Positions 25,683 through 34,306 of a stretch of 64,000 bases of DNA are shown in pieces. Positions within the stretch are counted from its first letter, which is position 1; each line of letters opens with the position of its first letter. The stretch spans positions 186,001 through 250,000 of the forward strand of contig NZ_CP123585.1 in assembly GCF_045277565.1 (NCBI RefSeq). The letters are read 5' to 3'. Source of the stretch: Aliisedimentitalea scapharcae (GTDB lineage: Bacteria > Pseudomonadota > Alphaproteobacteria > Rhodobacterales > Rhodobacteraceae). The notes beneath the pieces were generated by a model, which was given only the letters and a program-made list of their open reading frames with translations, searched no databases and was not told the origin of the DNA. A program made the translations under genes and the position numbers.

Positions 25683-26573
25683 ATGCGCCGCCGCCTGCCC
25701 CCGCTTTACTCCCTGCGTGCCTTTGAGGCCGCCGCCCGCCATTCCAGTTTTTCCAAGGCTTCAAATGAGCTCAACCTGACCGCAGCGGCTATCGCCCATC
25801 AAGTCAAGAAACTGGAGATGGAACTGGGTGTGGAGTTGTTCCAGCGTCGCCCGCGCGGAGTCGAGCTGAATGAGGCGGGCAAAGAATACCTGCGGATTGT
25901 GGAGCGCTTGCTAGATGATTTGACCAGGGAAACCCAACTGTTCAAGGCGCAACACCGCGCCCAGCCAATCCGCATCGCCGCGTTGCATGTTGTAAGCGAA
26001 CGACTGGTAAGACCGTTGGTACAGGCGTTCTTTTCTGATCATCCAGACGTGCGGGCAGAGCTGATTGCTGACATGGTCGAACCTGACTTTCGCTCTGGCA
26101 ACCTGGATGTGGTCGTCTGGCATGGCGAGATTCCACCGCCGCAATATCCGTCGATCCGTATCATGTCGGAAACCCTGACGCCGGTTTGCGCACCGCAGCT
26201 TTTAGAGGGTTTTCCAGCGGGAATGACGATGGATGATGTGCAAAAGATCCCGGCTCTTTACGATCTCTATTGGGATGACGACTGGACAACATGGCTCGAG
26301 GCCGCGGGTGGTCGCGACTTGCAGAATAGCCTTGGATTCAGCCTGTATTCCGCGATGATCCAGACGGTGCGGGAAGGCGGTGGTATCGCCATCGGACACA
26401 CCGGTTTGCTGGAAAAAGAGCTGAAGAGCGGTCAATTGGTGAAACCCTTCGATTTGGAGATACCCAGCCGAAAAAGCTATTTCGCATTGACGACAAACGA
26501 GATTCTTCGGAAGCCGGGCGTCGCGGCATTTTGGGAATGGCTCGCAGAGGCAACACAAGCAATGGACAAGTAA
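25683..26573 (+). CDS. LysR-family regulator, GcvA-like
   Basis: 296 residues from ATG 25683 (AAGAGACAG site). The N-terminal helix-turn-helix is YSLRAFEAAARHSSFSKAS, LTAAAIAHQVKKLEMELG and FQRRPRGVELNEAGKEYL. The effector domain resembles the two other GcvA-type proteins in the window. It follows the AraC gene by 29 bases on the same strand and converges with the deacetylase gene, so it may be co-transcribed with the AraC gene. Its target is not evident. Confidence 0.9.
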   Translation: MRRRLPPLYSLRAFEAAARHSSFSKASNELNLTAAAIAHQVKKLEMELGVELFQRRPRGVELNEAGKEYLRIVERLLDDLTRETQLFKAQHRAQPIRIAALHVVSERLVRPLVQAFFSDHPDVRAELIADMVEPDFRSGNLDVVVWHGEIPPPQYPSIRIMSETLTPVCAPQLLEGFPAGMTMDDVQKIPALYDLYWDDDWTTWLEAAGGRDLQNSLGFSLYSAMIQTVREGGGIAIGHTGLLEKELKSGQLVKPFDLEIPSRKSYFALTTNEILRKPGVAAFWEWLAEATQAMDK

Positions 26574-26650
26574 CAAGTCATCTGCCCCCCTGCGTCGCAG
26601 GTCATGGTTCGGCCCTCCCTAAGGGAAGGCGCGACTCTTTTTGTGCGATT

Positions 26651-27841
26651 TCAGCCCAAGCCGTTCATCTTCAGCACTGTGCCCAGATAGATGCTGCTGG
26701 CCTGAAGCAGCTGGTGCACTTGGATGTACTCGTCGGTGCTGTGTGCCTGTGCCAGATCACCGGGGCCGCAAATCACGCAAGGAAAACCCAAGTTGGGCGC
26801 ATCAGTCCCGCCTGGAAAAGCAGTGAACTCCGGCTCCCGCCCCAACACCTCACGGGCCGCTTCTGTCAGCGAGGCCACTATGGCAGAGTCCCGAGGCACG
26901 TTGAGTGCGGGTGCCAAGAGGGTCGGACCCGAGACTTCGGCTTTCAGGTCCGGTAGTGTTTTCTTCAGCTCCCGCAGACGGCGGCGATAGTCTTCCAGGA
27001 TGTCCTCCGGCTCTTCGCCCGGTAAAAACCGACGGTCTACCTCCATTTCGCAATACTCCGGGATGCCTGAAACAAACGCGCCGCCACGGATCACATTCAT
27101 CGAAAACCGGCCTGTACCGCACAGCGGGTGCGGCGCGGGGTTTTGCTGCAGTTCAGCGTTCAAACCTGACAGATGCCCGATCACTTTCCCCATATGCTCA
27201 ACCGCGTTGACACCATTTTCGGGGCCGGACGAATGCGTGGCCACTCCATAGGTGCGGATCATCGCACCCAGTTGGCCCTTGTGCGACGGGCAGATCGCCA
27301 GCTTTGAAGGCTCGCCAATGATGCCAAAGTCGGCGTGGGGGCCACTACGGCCCATCTCTGCCGAACCCGTCAGCAAATGCTCCTCGTCCGAAATACCGGC
27401 AATGATCAGATCACCCGGCAGTTCGGTTCCGCTGGCCTGCAGCATCCGGATCACCTCCAGATAGCAGGCAAAGGCCCCCTTCATGTCGCAGGACCCGCGC
27501 CCTGTCACTTTGCCGTCCACCAGCCGCGCCTCAAAGGCATCGCCATACCCTTCGACGCCAACGGTATCCATATGCGCGGCCAGCATGATGGTTGGGCCGC
27601 CACCGGTTCCTTTCAGCCGCCCCCAGATATTGGGGCGTCCCGGCGCAACTTCGCGCCATCCGGTCTCCAGTCCTAGCACGTGTAAACGGGCCAACAGATC
27701 TTCGGCCAACTCCTGCTCGCGGCAACCCGCAGAGGGTGTGTCGTCAAACGGATTTACGCTTTGGATTCGGATCAGCTCAATCAACGTATTCGTCAGCCGC
27801 GTTACATCGGGGGTCACATTCATCATCAGATCTTTCGTCAC
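26651..27841 (-). CDS. M20-family deacetylase, ArgE/DapE-like
   Basis: About 396 residues from GTG 27841, which overlaps the preceding stop (GTGA); ATG 27826 is an alternative. The M20 metallopeptidase motifs are LAAHMDTVGVEGYG, GRGSCDMKGAFACYL, ISDEEHLLTGS and GIIGEPS; the Asp of DMKG bridges two metals and the first Glu of DEEH is the base. The C-terminus has GGTDAPNLGFPCVICGPGD and AHSTDEYI. It resembles acetylornithine deacetylase but sits with an amino-acid-synthesis-family protein and a PLP decarboxylase rather than arginine genes, so it more likely removes an acyl group in a catabolic route. Confidence 0.88.
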   Translation of the reverse strand: MTKDLMMNVTPDVTRLTNTLIELIRIQSVNPFDDTPSAGCREQELAEDLLARLHVLGLETGWREVAPGRPNIWGRLKGTGGGPTIMLAAHMDTVGVEGYGDAFEARLVDGKVTGRGSCDMKGAFACYLEVIRMLQASGTELPGDLIIAGISDEEHLLTGSAEMGRSGPHADFGIIGEPSKLAICPSHKGQLGAMIRTYGVATHSSGPENGVNAVEHMGKVIGHLSGLNAELQQNPAPHPLCGTGRFSMNVIRGGAFVSGIPEYCEMEVDRRFLPGEEPEDILEDYRRRLRELKKTLPDLKAEVSGPTLLAPALNVPRDSAIVASLTEAAREVLGREPEFTAFPGGTDAPNLGFPCVICGPGDLAQAHSTDEYIQVHQLLQASSIYLGTVLKMNGLG

Positions 27842-28383
27842 ACCGCCGCCCGGGCCTTGCCCACCCGAGCATTCAGGCGGCCACCGTCGGCCAACGCCAG
27901 CACCATCATGATCTCGTCAGGGCGTGGGCTGTCCGCCACGCTGACCGTCATTGCGTCAAAGTGATCAAACGACCAGAGGTCATCCTTGTGCCCCAGCGGA
28001 ACGTCCAACGCAGTGCCCGCAACAGCCAGCTTCGCCGCTGATGGAATTAAAGCTTTGCCGCCGCCAATAGGTGCCCGCATCACCTTGCCCAGCTTGGGGT
28101 GCAACAGCGCATGGCCGTGTTCGATGTCGCCGTTGACACCAACAATGGCCGCCTTGCCATAAGACACCGCCACGCCCGGCAGATACGGCAGCGCAGCCTG
28201 CATCAGCTGTTCCCCCAGGGTTTCGCCTATATCGAACAGCGGGTTCAGATCGGCTTCAAACCGCCCGGCAAAGGGGTTTGCGATAATTCCGCAAGCGGCG
28301 ACGCGGGTGACCAGAGCAGGAGAGGCCTGTCCGGCCTCTTCAAACACGGTTTCGCAGTAGACCGCAATCTTGCGCAGTTTCAT
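27838..28383 (-). CDS. amino acid synthesis family protein (AA_synth, PF06684)
   Basis: 181 residues from ATG 28383 (GGAGAATACC site). It belongs to the poorly characterised AA_synth family (VAACGIIANPFAGRFEADLNPLF, YGKAAIVGVNGDIEHGHALLHP, APIGGGKALIPSAAKLAVAGT, VPLGHKDDLWSFDHFDA). Family members sit in amino-acid catabolic clusters of proteobacteria, and a structure is known, but the reaction is not established to my knowledge. It is the middle gene of decarboxylase, AA_synth and deacetylase, overlapping the deacetylase gene by four bases. Confidence 0.85.
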   Translation of the reverse strand: MKLRKIAVYCETVFEEAGQASPALVTRVAACGIIANPFAGRFEADLNPLFDIGETLGEQLMQAALPYLPGVAVSYGKAAIVGVNGDIEHGHALLHPKLGKVMRAPIGGGKALIPSAAKLAVAGTALDVPLGHKDDLWSFDHFDAMTVSVADSPRPDEIMMVLALADGGRLNARVGKARAAV

Positions 28384-28405
28384 GGTATTCTCCTTTCGTA
28401 AAATA

Positions 28406-28443
28406 CCTGCGGGGGTGGTCAAGAAACAGCCCGCCCCCGCAGG
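28406..28443 (-). terminator. stem-loop between decarboxylase and AA_synth genes
   Basis: CCTGCGGGGG (28406-28415) pairs perfectly with CCCCCGCAGG (28434-28443) across 18 bases. It lies in the 69-base gap of an otherwise same-strand operon and may act as an attenuator or mRNA stabiliser. There is no T-run. Confidence 0.6.
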
Positions 28444-28452
28444 CTTATGGCA

Positions 28453-29730
28453 TCAATATATGCCATAAACCTCTTCGTCGCCCCGCGCCTTCAGGCTGCC
28501 TTGCTTGACCGCATCGACCACTTCGCGCAGATCCGCCAGAAAGGTGTCGGCAATCTGGTAATGGTGGCAACTGAGCATCAGCAGGATCGCGTCCGGCTTG
28601 CTGCCAATGTTGATCGCCCAGCCTTTGGCCATCAGACCATCAGCCACCGCCAGAATGTTCAGGTCTTCTGCCTTGAAGGCGAAATGCGGCCCCTGTGGCG
28701 TGCCTAGGATCTCCAGACCTTCGATGGCTTCAATGCCCTTGCAGAAAGCTTTGCGGCCTTTGATGATATCCGCAGTGACCCGATGGAAGCCGTCGCGACC
28801 AAGGAAGTTGAACACAGCCCAAGTCGACGCAATTGGTCCAGAGTTGCGCGAACCAGCGGTATTTTTGGAGTAGTAGTCGCCCGCATTCCAGTTGTTGGCA
28901 GCAAAGCCTTGCCATTTCACCAGCGCCTCATCCCGCAACACCAGGATAGAGCAGCCGCGATAGCCATACCCATATTTGTGGAAATCTGCCGACATCGAGG
29001 TCACGCCCGGCACCTGGAAATCGAAATCCGGCACGTCTTCCCCCAGTTCCCTGGCAAAGGGCAACATAAAACCACCGATACAGGCATCGACATGCATCCA
29101 CAGATCATGTTTCTGGGCCAGCCCGGCAATCTCGGCGATCGGGTCGACCACGCCCAGCGGGAACGGGGGGCAGGAGCCCACCAGCATGATGTTATTTTCG
29201 TTGATCGCCGCTTCCATCCCGGCCACATCGGCGCGATAGTCCGGGCTCTCTTGCATCTGGATCACGCCGATGCCCAGGAAATGCGACAGTTTGTTGAACA
29301 CCGCATAGGCCGATTGCGGCACGATGATATTCGGGCTGATGATCCCCTTCTGATCCCGTGCCCGGTCGCGCGCGGTTTTCAGCGCCAAAACAATACTTTC
29401 GGAGCCGCCTGTGGTAATCGTGGCAGCGGCGTTTTCTGGCGCATTGAACAGGTCTTTTACCATGGCAATGACATCGGTTTCATATTTGCGGACCGACGGG
29501 TGTAATCCGGTCTGATGCACCACGTTGTCACCGATGTGTTTGACAAAAGCTTCCTTTGCAACCTCGGCGACTTCTGGGCCGCCATAGTACGAGGCGGTTA
29601 GATTGTTCAGCGAAAACCAGTCCCAATCTCCTGCGCGGGCGGCGTCCATTTCGTCCAGGATTTCAACCCGGCGCTTTCCGGTTTCAGGAAAGCACAAAGT
29701 GTTCTGATTTGTAGTCACTGCAGGCCTCAT
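28453..29730 (-). CDS. group II PLP-dependent decarboxylase / sphingosine-phosphate-lyase-like enzyme
   Basis: 425 residues. A fold-type I PLP enzyme: TTGGSESIVLALKTARD binds the cofactor phosphate, MHVDACIGGFMLPFA carries the PLP-pyridine Asp, and the Schiff-base Lys is in SADFHKYGYGYRG. The layout is that of the S1P-lyase/glutamate-decarboxylase group. The substrate is unknown; with a deacetylase and an AA_synth protein behind it, an amino acid or amino-acid derivative is likely. The start ATG at 29730 sits just behind a 19-base palindrome and has a poor ribosome site. Confidence 0.88.
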   Translation of the reverse strand: MRPAVTTNQNTLCFPETGKRRVEILDEMDAARAGDWDWFSLNNLTASYYGGPEVAEVAKEAFVKHIGDNVVHQTGLHPSVRKYETDVIAMVKDLFNAPENAAATITTGGSESIVLALKTARDRARDQKGIISPNIIVPQSAYAVFNKLSHFLGIGVIQMQESPDYRADVAGMEAAINENNIMLVGSCPPFPLGVVDPIAEIAGLAQKHDLWMHVDACIGGFMLPFARELGEDVPDFDFQVPGVTSMSADFHKYGYGYRGCSILVLRDEALVKWQGFAANNWNAGDYYSKNTAGSRNSGPIASTWAVFNFLGRDGFHRVTADIIKGRKAFCKGIEAIEGLEILGTPQGPHFAFKAEDLNILAVADGLMAKGWAINIGSKPDAILLMLSCHHYQIADTFLADLREVVDAVKQGSLKARGDEEVYGIY

Positions 29731-29731
29731 T

Positions 29732-29750
29732 CAGGCAATTTCGTTGCCTG
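29732..29750. promoter_or_regulatory. 19-bp palindrome directly upstream of the decarboxylase start
   Basis: CAGGCAA (29732-29738), TTTCG, TTGCCTG (29744-29750) is a perfect 7-base inverted repeat ending two bases from the start codon. As RNA it would fold over the ribosome binding region; as DNA it could be an operator. Confidence 0.55.
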
Positions 29751-30009
29751 CAAACGTGCAGTAGGCGCGCTTCTTGCACAAATCGAAAGAACTTTAGCTA
29801 GGGCAAGGCAAATTTGGTCAAGACTTGCGTTCATTAGGAACAGGATCTGGGGTGTTGTCACGTTAACCCCCAGTCCTCGAGGAAATCTCGATGCTTGAAT
29901 TTCGAGCTGCTCGGGTGGCGGCAAGCCAAGCATCGAATACCGCGAGACGGCAGAAGCGGATTGGCAAAGTCGAGCGACGACGTGCCGGGCTACCACGGGC
30001 GCAGGCGTA
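29751..30009. other. non-coding stretch upstream of the decarboxylase operon
   Basis: Contains the presumed promoter of the decarboxylase operon and, at its right side, short frames without recognisable content. A minus-strand frame 29727-30047 (MANPCGPCVTIMITP) is not convincing. The stretch looks like the decayed tail of the permease remnant that follows. Confidence 0.4.
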
Positions 30010-30190
30010 ATCATTATTGTCACGCAGGGCCCGCAGGGATTTGCCAAAGGGGAACCGTGCGATGTCTAGGGCAAACACCATGTAGTAATCGCCGAACTAG
30101 TAGTCGCGGATGAACTTGTACTCTCCCAACCGCAGATAGGGCGGGCGCACCATACCCTTGGCGCATCCGGTGATGTGGGACTGGCCAAGC
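30010..30190 (-). pseudogene. decayed branched-chain-amino-acid-type ABC permease (LivM-like) fragment
   Basis: One minus-strand frame reads MVRPPYLRLGEYKFIRDY, a TAG stop, then FGDYYMVFALDIARFPFG and KSLRALRDNND. This resembles the LivM segment with the consensus YYLxLALLxLxxxxxRSPFGRALRAIRDNE. Stops before and after, and the absence of the rest of the protein, show it is a remnant. Assignment rests on a short similarity. Confidence 0.45.
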
Positions 30191-30253
30191 ACTTACTGAC
30201 TGAAGGCAAAGGTGACGAGCACCTCATAGATGCCTTGCACGGAACAACACCAC

Positions 30254-31216
30254 TTATTCCCGGCCATATGTGCGCTGCTGAATGTCAATCGCGCTGATTT
30301 CGGCATGGCAGGCGGTGAGAAACGTCGCTTCGGCGTCGGAGCGGCGGCGCGCCGGGTTGGTGACCAGATTGATCGATACCATCGGCAGGTTGTCATAGGG
30401 CGGCAACTGGCGGATGTGGCCGGCGGCGACATCCTGTTTGGCAACGTGAACGGGCAGGGCACCAATGCCTACGTTGGACATGATCATCCGGCGGATTTCA
30501 TGGAGGCTGGACGACATGCCACGCCAGCTGTTGGCCAGGCCAAGACGGGCCCGCAATCGGGCGATGGCCTCAAGCGGGCCGCCCTCGGCTTCGGTCTGAA
30601 AGGCGACAAAAGGTTCGCCCTCCAAATCCTTTGGCTCGATCCCATCGGCATCGAACAGCGGGTGGCGCGCACCGCAGTAGAGGCCAAAGTATTCGTGATA
30701 CAGCACCATCGTGTCCAGATTCTGGGGCGGATTCGTCAGCAGGCAAATGCCCAGACTGGCGCGATTCTGCGAGATCATGGTCTCGACGTCATCGCTTTCA
30801 TGTACTGAAAAGGAATACGTCACATGGGGATGTGCGGTCGAAAACCGATCGAGAAAGTCATCAAAGTGCTCTGAGACAACCGAGCTGGTTGTCACGATGG
30901 AAATATGTCCGCGCAGCTCGGCGTTTTCTGTGTTGAGCAGTGATGGCAATTGTGAAATCGAGCCAAAGATCTTGGCGCATTCGGTATACAGCGACTGCCC
31001 CGGGCGGGTGATGGAAAATTCATTTGGTTTTCGGATGATAAGCCTTTGACCGGTGGTCTGTTCCAGACGTTTCAGCGCCGCAGAGACAGTAGGCTGTTTC
31101 AACCCCAGAAAATCCGCAGCCTTGGAAATGCCGCGCTGTTCAACCACCACCATAAAGGTGCGCAACAGGTTCCAGTCCAGGTTCCAGGGAAAGCGTTGTT
31201 GTTCCGGTAAACTCAT
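30254..31216 (-). CDS. LysR-family regulator
   Basis: 320 residues. The DNA-binding domain is at residues 14-75 (LDWNLLRTFMVVVEQRGISKAA, LKQPTVSAALKRLEQTTG, RKPNEFSITRPGQ), outside the GcvA branch, with a full effector domain after it. It is divergent from the long ABC-transporter/catabolic operon at 31356, with a LysR-type box in the spacer, so it is the probable activator of that operon. The inducer would be the transported amino acid or an intermediate. Confidence 0.9.
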   Translation of the reverse strand: MSLPEQQRFPWNLDWNLLRTFMVVVEQRGISKAADFLGLKQPTVSAALKRLEQTTGQRLIIRKPNEFSITRPGQSLYTECAKIFGSISQLPSLLNTENAELRGHISIVTTSSVVSEHFDDFLDRFSTAHPHVTYSFSVHESDDVETMISQNRASLGICLLTNPPQNLDTMVLYHEYFGLYCGARHPLFDADGIEPKDLEGEPFVAFQTEAEGGPLEAIARLRARLGLANSWRGMSSSLHEIRRMIMSNVGIGALPVHVAKQDVAAGHIRQLPPYDNLPMVSINLVTNPARRRSDAEATFLTACHAEISAIDIQQRTYGRE

Positions 31217-31227
31217 AGATCACATCT

Positions 31228-31247
31228 ATATTGATAATGGGTAATAT
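31228..31247. promoter_or_regulatory. candidate LysR box (ATATT-N10-AATAT)
   Basis: ATATT (31228-31232) and AATAT (31243-31247) form an inverted repeat that contains the T-N11-A core of LysR sites, in the 139-base spacer between the LysR gene and the ABC operon. AT-rich promoter-like sequence surrounds it. Confidence 0.55.
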
Positions 31248-31355
31248 TTATTTGCACGATATAAGATCGTCATGCAAGGCTCATGTCGAGCGGGGCTAAC
31301 CGCATATTCTGCAAGGGCGTTGATCCCCTGCAAAAATCAACAGGAGAGAGACAAG

Positions 31356-32132
31356 ATGACTGTTCGCCGTACCATCCTGAAATCTGCATTCGCCGCAGTC
31401 GGCATGGCGGTTCTGGGGCTGAACGCTGCCGTTGCCGAAGAGCTGGATAGCCTGAAGGAAACGGGTGTGATCCGGATCGCAATGTCGGGGGCCTACCCGC
31501 CGTTCAACTTTGTGAACGATGAAAACCAGGTTGTCGGGTTCGACCCGGCTGTCGGTGCCGAAATAGCCAAACGAATGGGGATGGAAGCCGAAGTGGTCAC
31601 CACCGCCTGGGACGGGATCATTGGCGGTCTGCTGGCCAATAAATACGACGCCATCGTCGGGTCGATGACCATCACTGCCGAACGTGATGAGGTCGTTGAT
31701 TTTGTTGGCCCCTATTACTCCGACAAACGCGCGATCTTTACCAAACCCGGCTCGGGCATCGCCAGCCTGGATGATCTGGCGGGCAAGAAGGTCGGGCTGA
31801 CTCTGGGTGAAACCCACGAAGACTGGGCCCGCGAAAAGGGCTATGACGTCAACACCTACAAGGGCCTGCCCGAGCTGCTGCTGGAGCTGGAAAACGGTCG
31901 GGTCGACGCCATCGTGAACGATTCGATTGCCGCCATTCTGGCGATGTCGTCCAAGGGACAGGAATTCGAGATGTTTGCCGACCCCACCACCGAACCCTTT
32001 GGCGCAGGTATCGCCATCCGCCAGGGCAACCCGGCGCTGGCCGCCGAGATGCAAAAGGCACTGGATTCCATGATGGAAGACGGCACTTATCTGGCGCTGG
32101 CCAAGAAATGGATCGGCGCGGACATCCGCTAA
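31356..32132 (+). CDS. amino acid ABC transporter solute-binding protein
   Basis: 258 residues from ATG 31356 (GGAGAGAGACAAG). A Sec signal peptide spans residues 1-25 (ending NAAVAEE). The SBP family 3 domain shows IRIAMSGAYPPFNFV, VGFDPAVGAEIAKRMG, WDGIIGGLLANKYDAIVGSMTIT, ERDEVVDFVGPYY and VGLTLGETHEDWA; Arg in the ERDEV stretch and the Asp of NGRVDAIVND usually bind the alpha-amino acid. It is the periplasmic receptor for the transporter formed with the next three genes. Confidence 0.94.
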   Translation: MTVRRTILKSAFAAVGMAVLGLNAAVAEELDSLKETGVIRIAMSGAYPPFNFVNDENQVVGFDPAVGAEIAKRMGMEAEVVTTAWDGIIGGLLANKYDAIVGSMTITAERDEVVDFVGPYYSDKRAIFTKPGSGIASLDDLAGKKVGLTLGETHEDWAREKGYDVNTYKGLPELLLELENGRVDAIVNDSIAAILAMSSKGQEFEMFADPTTEPFGAGIAIRQGNPALAAEMQKALDSMMEDGTYLALAKKWIGADIR

Positions 32133-32139
32133 AGCTGAC

Positions 32140-32169
32140 CTCTCCCGCCGCCCTCGGGTGACGGGAGAG
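32140..32169 (+). terminator. stem-loop between binding-protein and permease genes
   Basis: CTCTCCCG (32140-32147) pairs with CGGGAGAG (32162-32169). Eight perfect pairs just after the binding-protein stop, a usual device for making more binding protein than membrane components. Confidence 0.65.
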
Positions 32170-32197
32170 CCACCTGTCACGTCACAGAGGGGACGAC

Positions 32198-32845
32198 ATG
32201 GACGTTGAACTGATGCTGAAGGTCTATCCCTTCTTTCTGGAGGCGGCCTGGATCACCATTCTGTTGTCGGTCCTCACAGCTATTCTGGGTCTGATCTGCG
32301 GGGCATTGGGGGTCGCGGCGCGGCTGTCGCGCTTTGCGGTGTTGCGGTTCATCGGCGCTGCCTATGTCAGCGTGTTCCGCGGCACGCCTGCATTGATCCA
32401 ACTGTTCATTCTCTATTTCGGTGGGCCGCAGATCGGCATTCAGCTGGATGCCTTTGAGGCCGGGGTAATCGGGCTGGGCGTCAATGCCGGGGCCTATATG
32501 ACCGAAACCATCCGCGGCGCAATCATCGCCATCGACAAAGGCCAGCGCGAGGCCGCCCGCACCCTGGGCCTGAGCCAGTGGCAGGGCATGTACCGGGTGA
32601 TCCTGCCGCAGGCCGCCCGTCTGATGGTTCGCCCGCTTGGGGTCAACTTGAACATGCTGGTAAAGTCCACCGCGCTGGTGGCCGCCATTTCGGTGATCGA
32701 GCTGACCTATACCGCGCAGCGTTATATCGGGTCGACGTACAAGCCTTTTGAAATGTTCCTGCTGGCCGGGATTCTCTACATGATCATCATCTCTGTGGTG
32801 GGCCGGGGCGTTGCCTGGGTCGACCGCAAAGTCCAGATCACCTGA
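32198..32845 (+). CDS. polar amino acid ABC transporter permease 1
   Basis: 215 residues, an inner-membrane HisMQ/GlnP-type permease. Residues 10-45 are the first membrane segment. The coupling-loop motif lies at EAARTLGLSQWQGMYRVILPQAAR (about residues 125-148), the EAA loop that docks on the ATPase. FRGTPALIQLFILYFG is also typical. It is paired with the second permease 18 bases downstream; the heterodimer forms the channel. Confidence 0.93.
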   Translation: MDVELMLKVYPFFLEAAWITILLSVLTAILGLICGALGVAARLSRFAVLRFIGAAYVSVFRGTPALIQLFILYFGGPQIGIQLDAFEAGVIGLGVNAGAYMTETIRGAIIAIDKGQREAARTLGLSQWQGMYRVILPQAARLMVRPLGVNLNMLVKSTALVAAISVIELTYTAQRYIGSTYKPFEMFLLAGILYMIIISVVGRGVAWVDRKVQIT

Positions 32846-32863
32846 TCGGGAAAGGAAAGACAG

Positions 32864-33520
32864 ATGGGTCTCGATTTTTCGATTATTCCCAAATACCTGG
32901 ACGTTGTCCTGCTGGGCTGTGCCTGGACCATCGGCATCACCGTAGCTGCGGCGATCCTCAGCTTTTTCGGGGGTATCGTCTTTGCGGTGGTCTCGCTGTA
33001 TGCGCCCTGGATCATCCGCCAGCCGTTTCGCCTGATCGAATGGGTGTTCATGGGCACACCGCTGTTGCTGCAGCTGTTCCTGATCTATTTCGGTCTGGTG
33101 CAGATCGGCATTGACCTGCCGGCATTCGTGGCCGGGATCATCGGGCTGGGGCTGCATTTTGCGGTCTATAATTCCGAACTGATCCAGACCGCTATCCTGG
33201 CGGTGGACAAAGGCCAGATGGAGGCAGCCCGAACCATGGGGCTGAGCCGGGGCCAGGCGTTGCGCAAGGTGGTGATCCCCCAGGCGGTGCGCGATGTGAT
33301 CCCCCCTATTGGCAACAACATGATCGCCCTGCTCAAGGACAGCGCCCTGGTGTCGGTGATTGGCGTCAGCGAGCTGACCCTGTCGGCCCAGCGGGTCATC
33401 GGCAAGACCTATCGCCCGTTCGAATTCTACATGCTGGCGGCCGCCTGCTACTATGTCATCAATCTTTGCATGGAATGGGTGCAGCGCAAGATCGAGCGCC
33501 GCATCTCCATATCCCGTTGA
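32864..33520 (+). CDS. polar amino acid ABC transporter permease 2
   Basis: 218 residues from ATG 32864 (GGAAAGGAAAGAC). It has the same fold as permease 1, with MGTPLLLQLFLIYFGLVQIG and the EAA loop MEAARTMGLSRGQALRKVVIPQAVR. It ends in a charged tail. It lies 15 bases before the ATPase gene. Confidence 0.93.
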   Translation: MGLDFSIIPKYLDVVLLGCAWTIGITVAAAILSFFGGIVFAVVSLYAPWIIRQPFRLIEWVFMGTPLLLQLFLIYFGLVQIGIDLPAFVAGIIGLGLHFAVYNSELIQTAILAVDKGQMEAARTMGLSRGQALRKVVIPQAVRDVIPPIGNNMIALLKDSALVSVIGVSELTLSAQRVIGKTYRPFEFYMLAAACYYVINLCMEWVQRKIERRISISR

Positions 33521-33535
33521 GCGAGCGAGGCTCTC

Positions 33536-34306
33536 ATGACCGAACAGACAGCATTTGTTGAAATCCGCCACGCCCAGAAATCCTTTGGTACCCTGGAGGT
33601 TCTGAAAGACATCAGCCTGAGTGTTGATCGGGGCCAGATCGTCGGCATCATCGGGTCGTCCGGGTCCGGCAAATCCACCCTATTGCGGGCGATCAATGAT
33701 CTGGACCCTCTGACCGGCGGCGAAGTCTGGCTGGACGGGGTGCAGGTGAACAAGAAACTACCCCATCGCCAGTACGAAAAGCACATCAACGAGATGCGCC
33801 AGCAAGTCGGCATGGTGTTTCAGCATTTCAACTTGTTCCCGCATATGACCGCCCGCGAAAACGTCACCATGGCACCGATGATGCTGAAAGGGTTGTCCAA
33901 AGACGCGGCAAACAGACTGGCCGAGGAGCAACTGGACCATGTCGGAATGCTGGAGCGGATCGACTATTACCCCTCGCAGCTGTCGGGCGGCCAGAAGCAA
34001 CGGGTGGCGATTGCCCGGGCGCTGGCGATGAAACCCAAGCTGATGTTGTTTGACGAAGCGACATCGGCGCTGGACCCTGAGCTGGTGGAAGAGGTGAACC
34101 AGGTGATGCGCAAACTGGCGCAGGAACATATGACCATGATCATCGTCACCCACGAGATGGATTTTGCCGCTTCGGTCTGTGACCGGGTGCTGTTCATGGA
34201 CAAGGGCGTTGTGGTCGAAGAAGGCCCACCCGAGGTGCTGTTCCGCAATCCGTCCCGGGATCGCACCCGGGAATTTCTCCGCAAACACATCGAGGCCGCA
34301 CAGTGA
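33536..34306 (+). CDS. polar amino acid ABC transporter ATPase
   Basis: 256 residues, GlnQ/HisP type. Walker A is GSSGSGKST (about residue 40), Q-loop VFQHFNLFPHMT, signature LSGGQKQR, Walker B LMLFDEATSALD and the switch His in IVTHEMDFA. It powers import by the two permeases. Its TGA overlaps the GTG start of the aminotransferase (GTGA), showing that uptake and catabolism are one transcript. Confidence 0.95.
   Translation: MTEQTAFVEIRHAQKSFGTLEVLKDISLSVDRGQIVGIIGSSGSGKSTLLRAINDLDPLTGGEVWLDGVQVNKKLPHRQYEKHINEMRQQVGMVFQHFNLFPHMTARENVTMAPMMLKGLSKDAANRLAEEQLDHVGMLERIDYYPSQLSGGQKQRVAIARALAMKPKLMLFDEATSALDPELVEEVNQVMRKLAQEHMTMIIVTHEMDFAASVCDRVLFMDKGVVVEEGPPEVLFRNPSRDRTREFLRKHIEAAQ

Noticed and set aside
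32177..33571. 464-codon open frame on the minus strand opposite the two ABC permeases
   Set aside because: Antisense of two clear permease genes; His/Asp/Gln-rich translation typical of shadows of membrane-protein genes.
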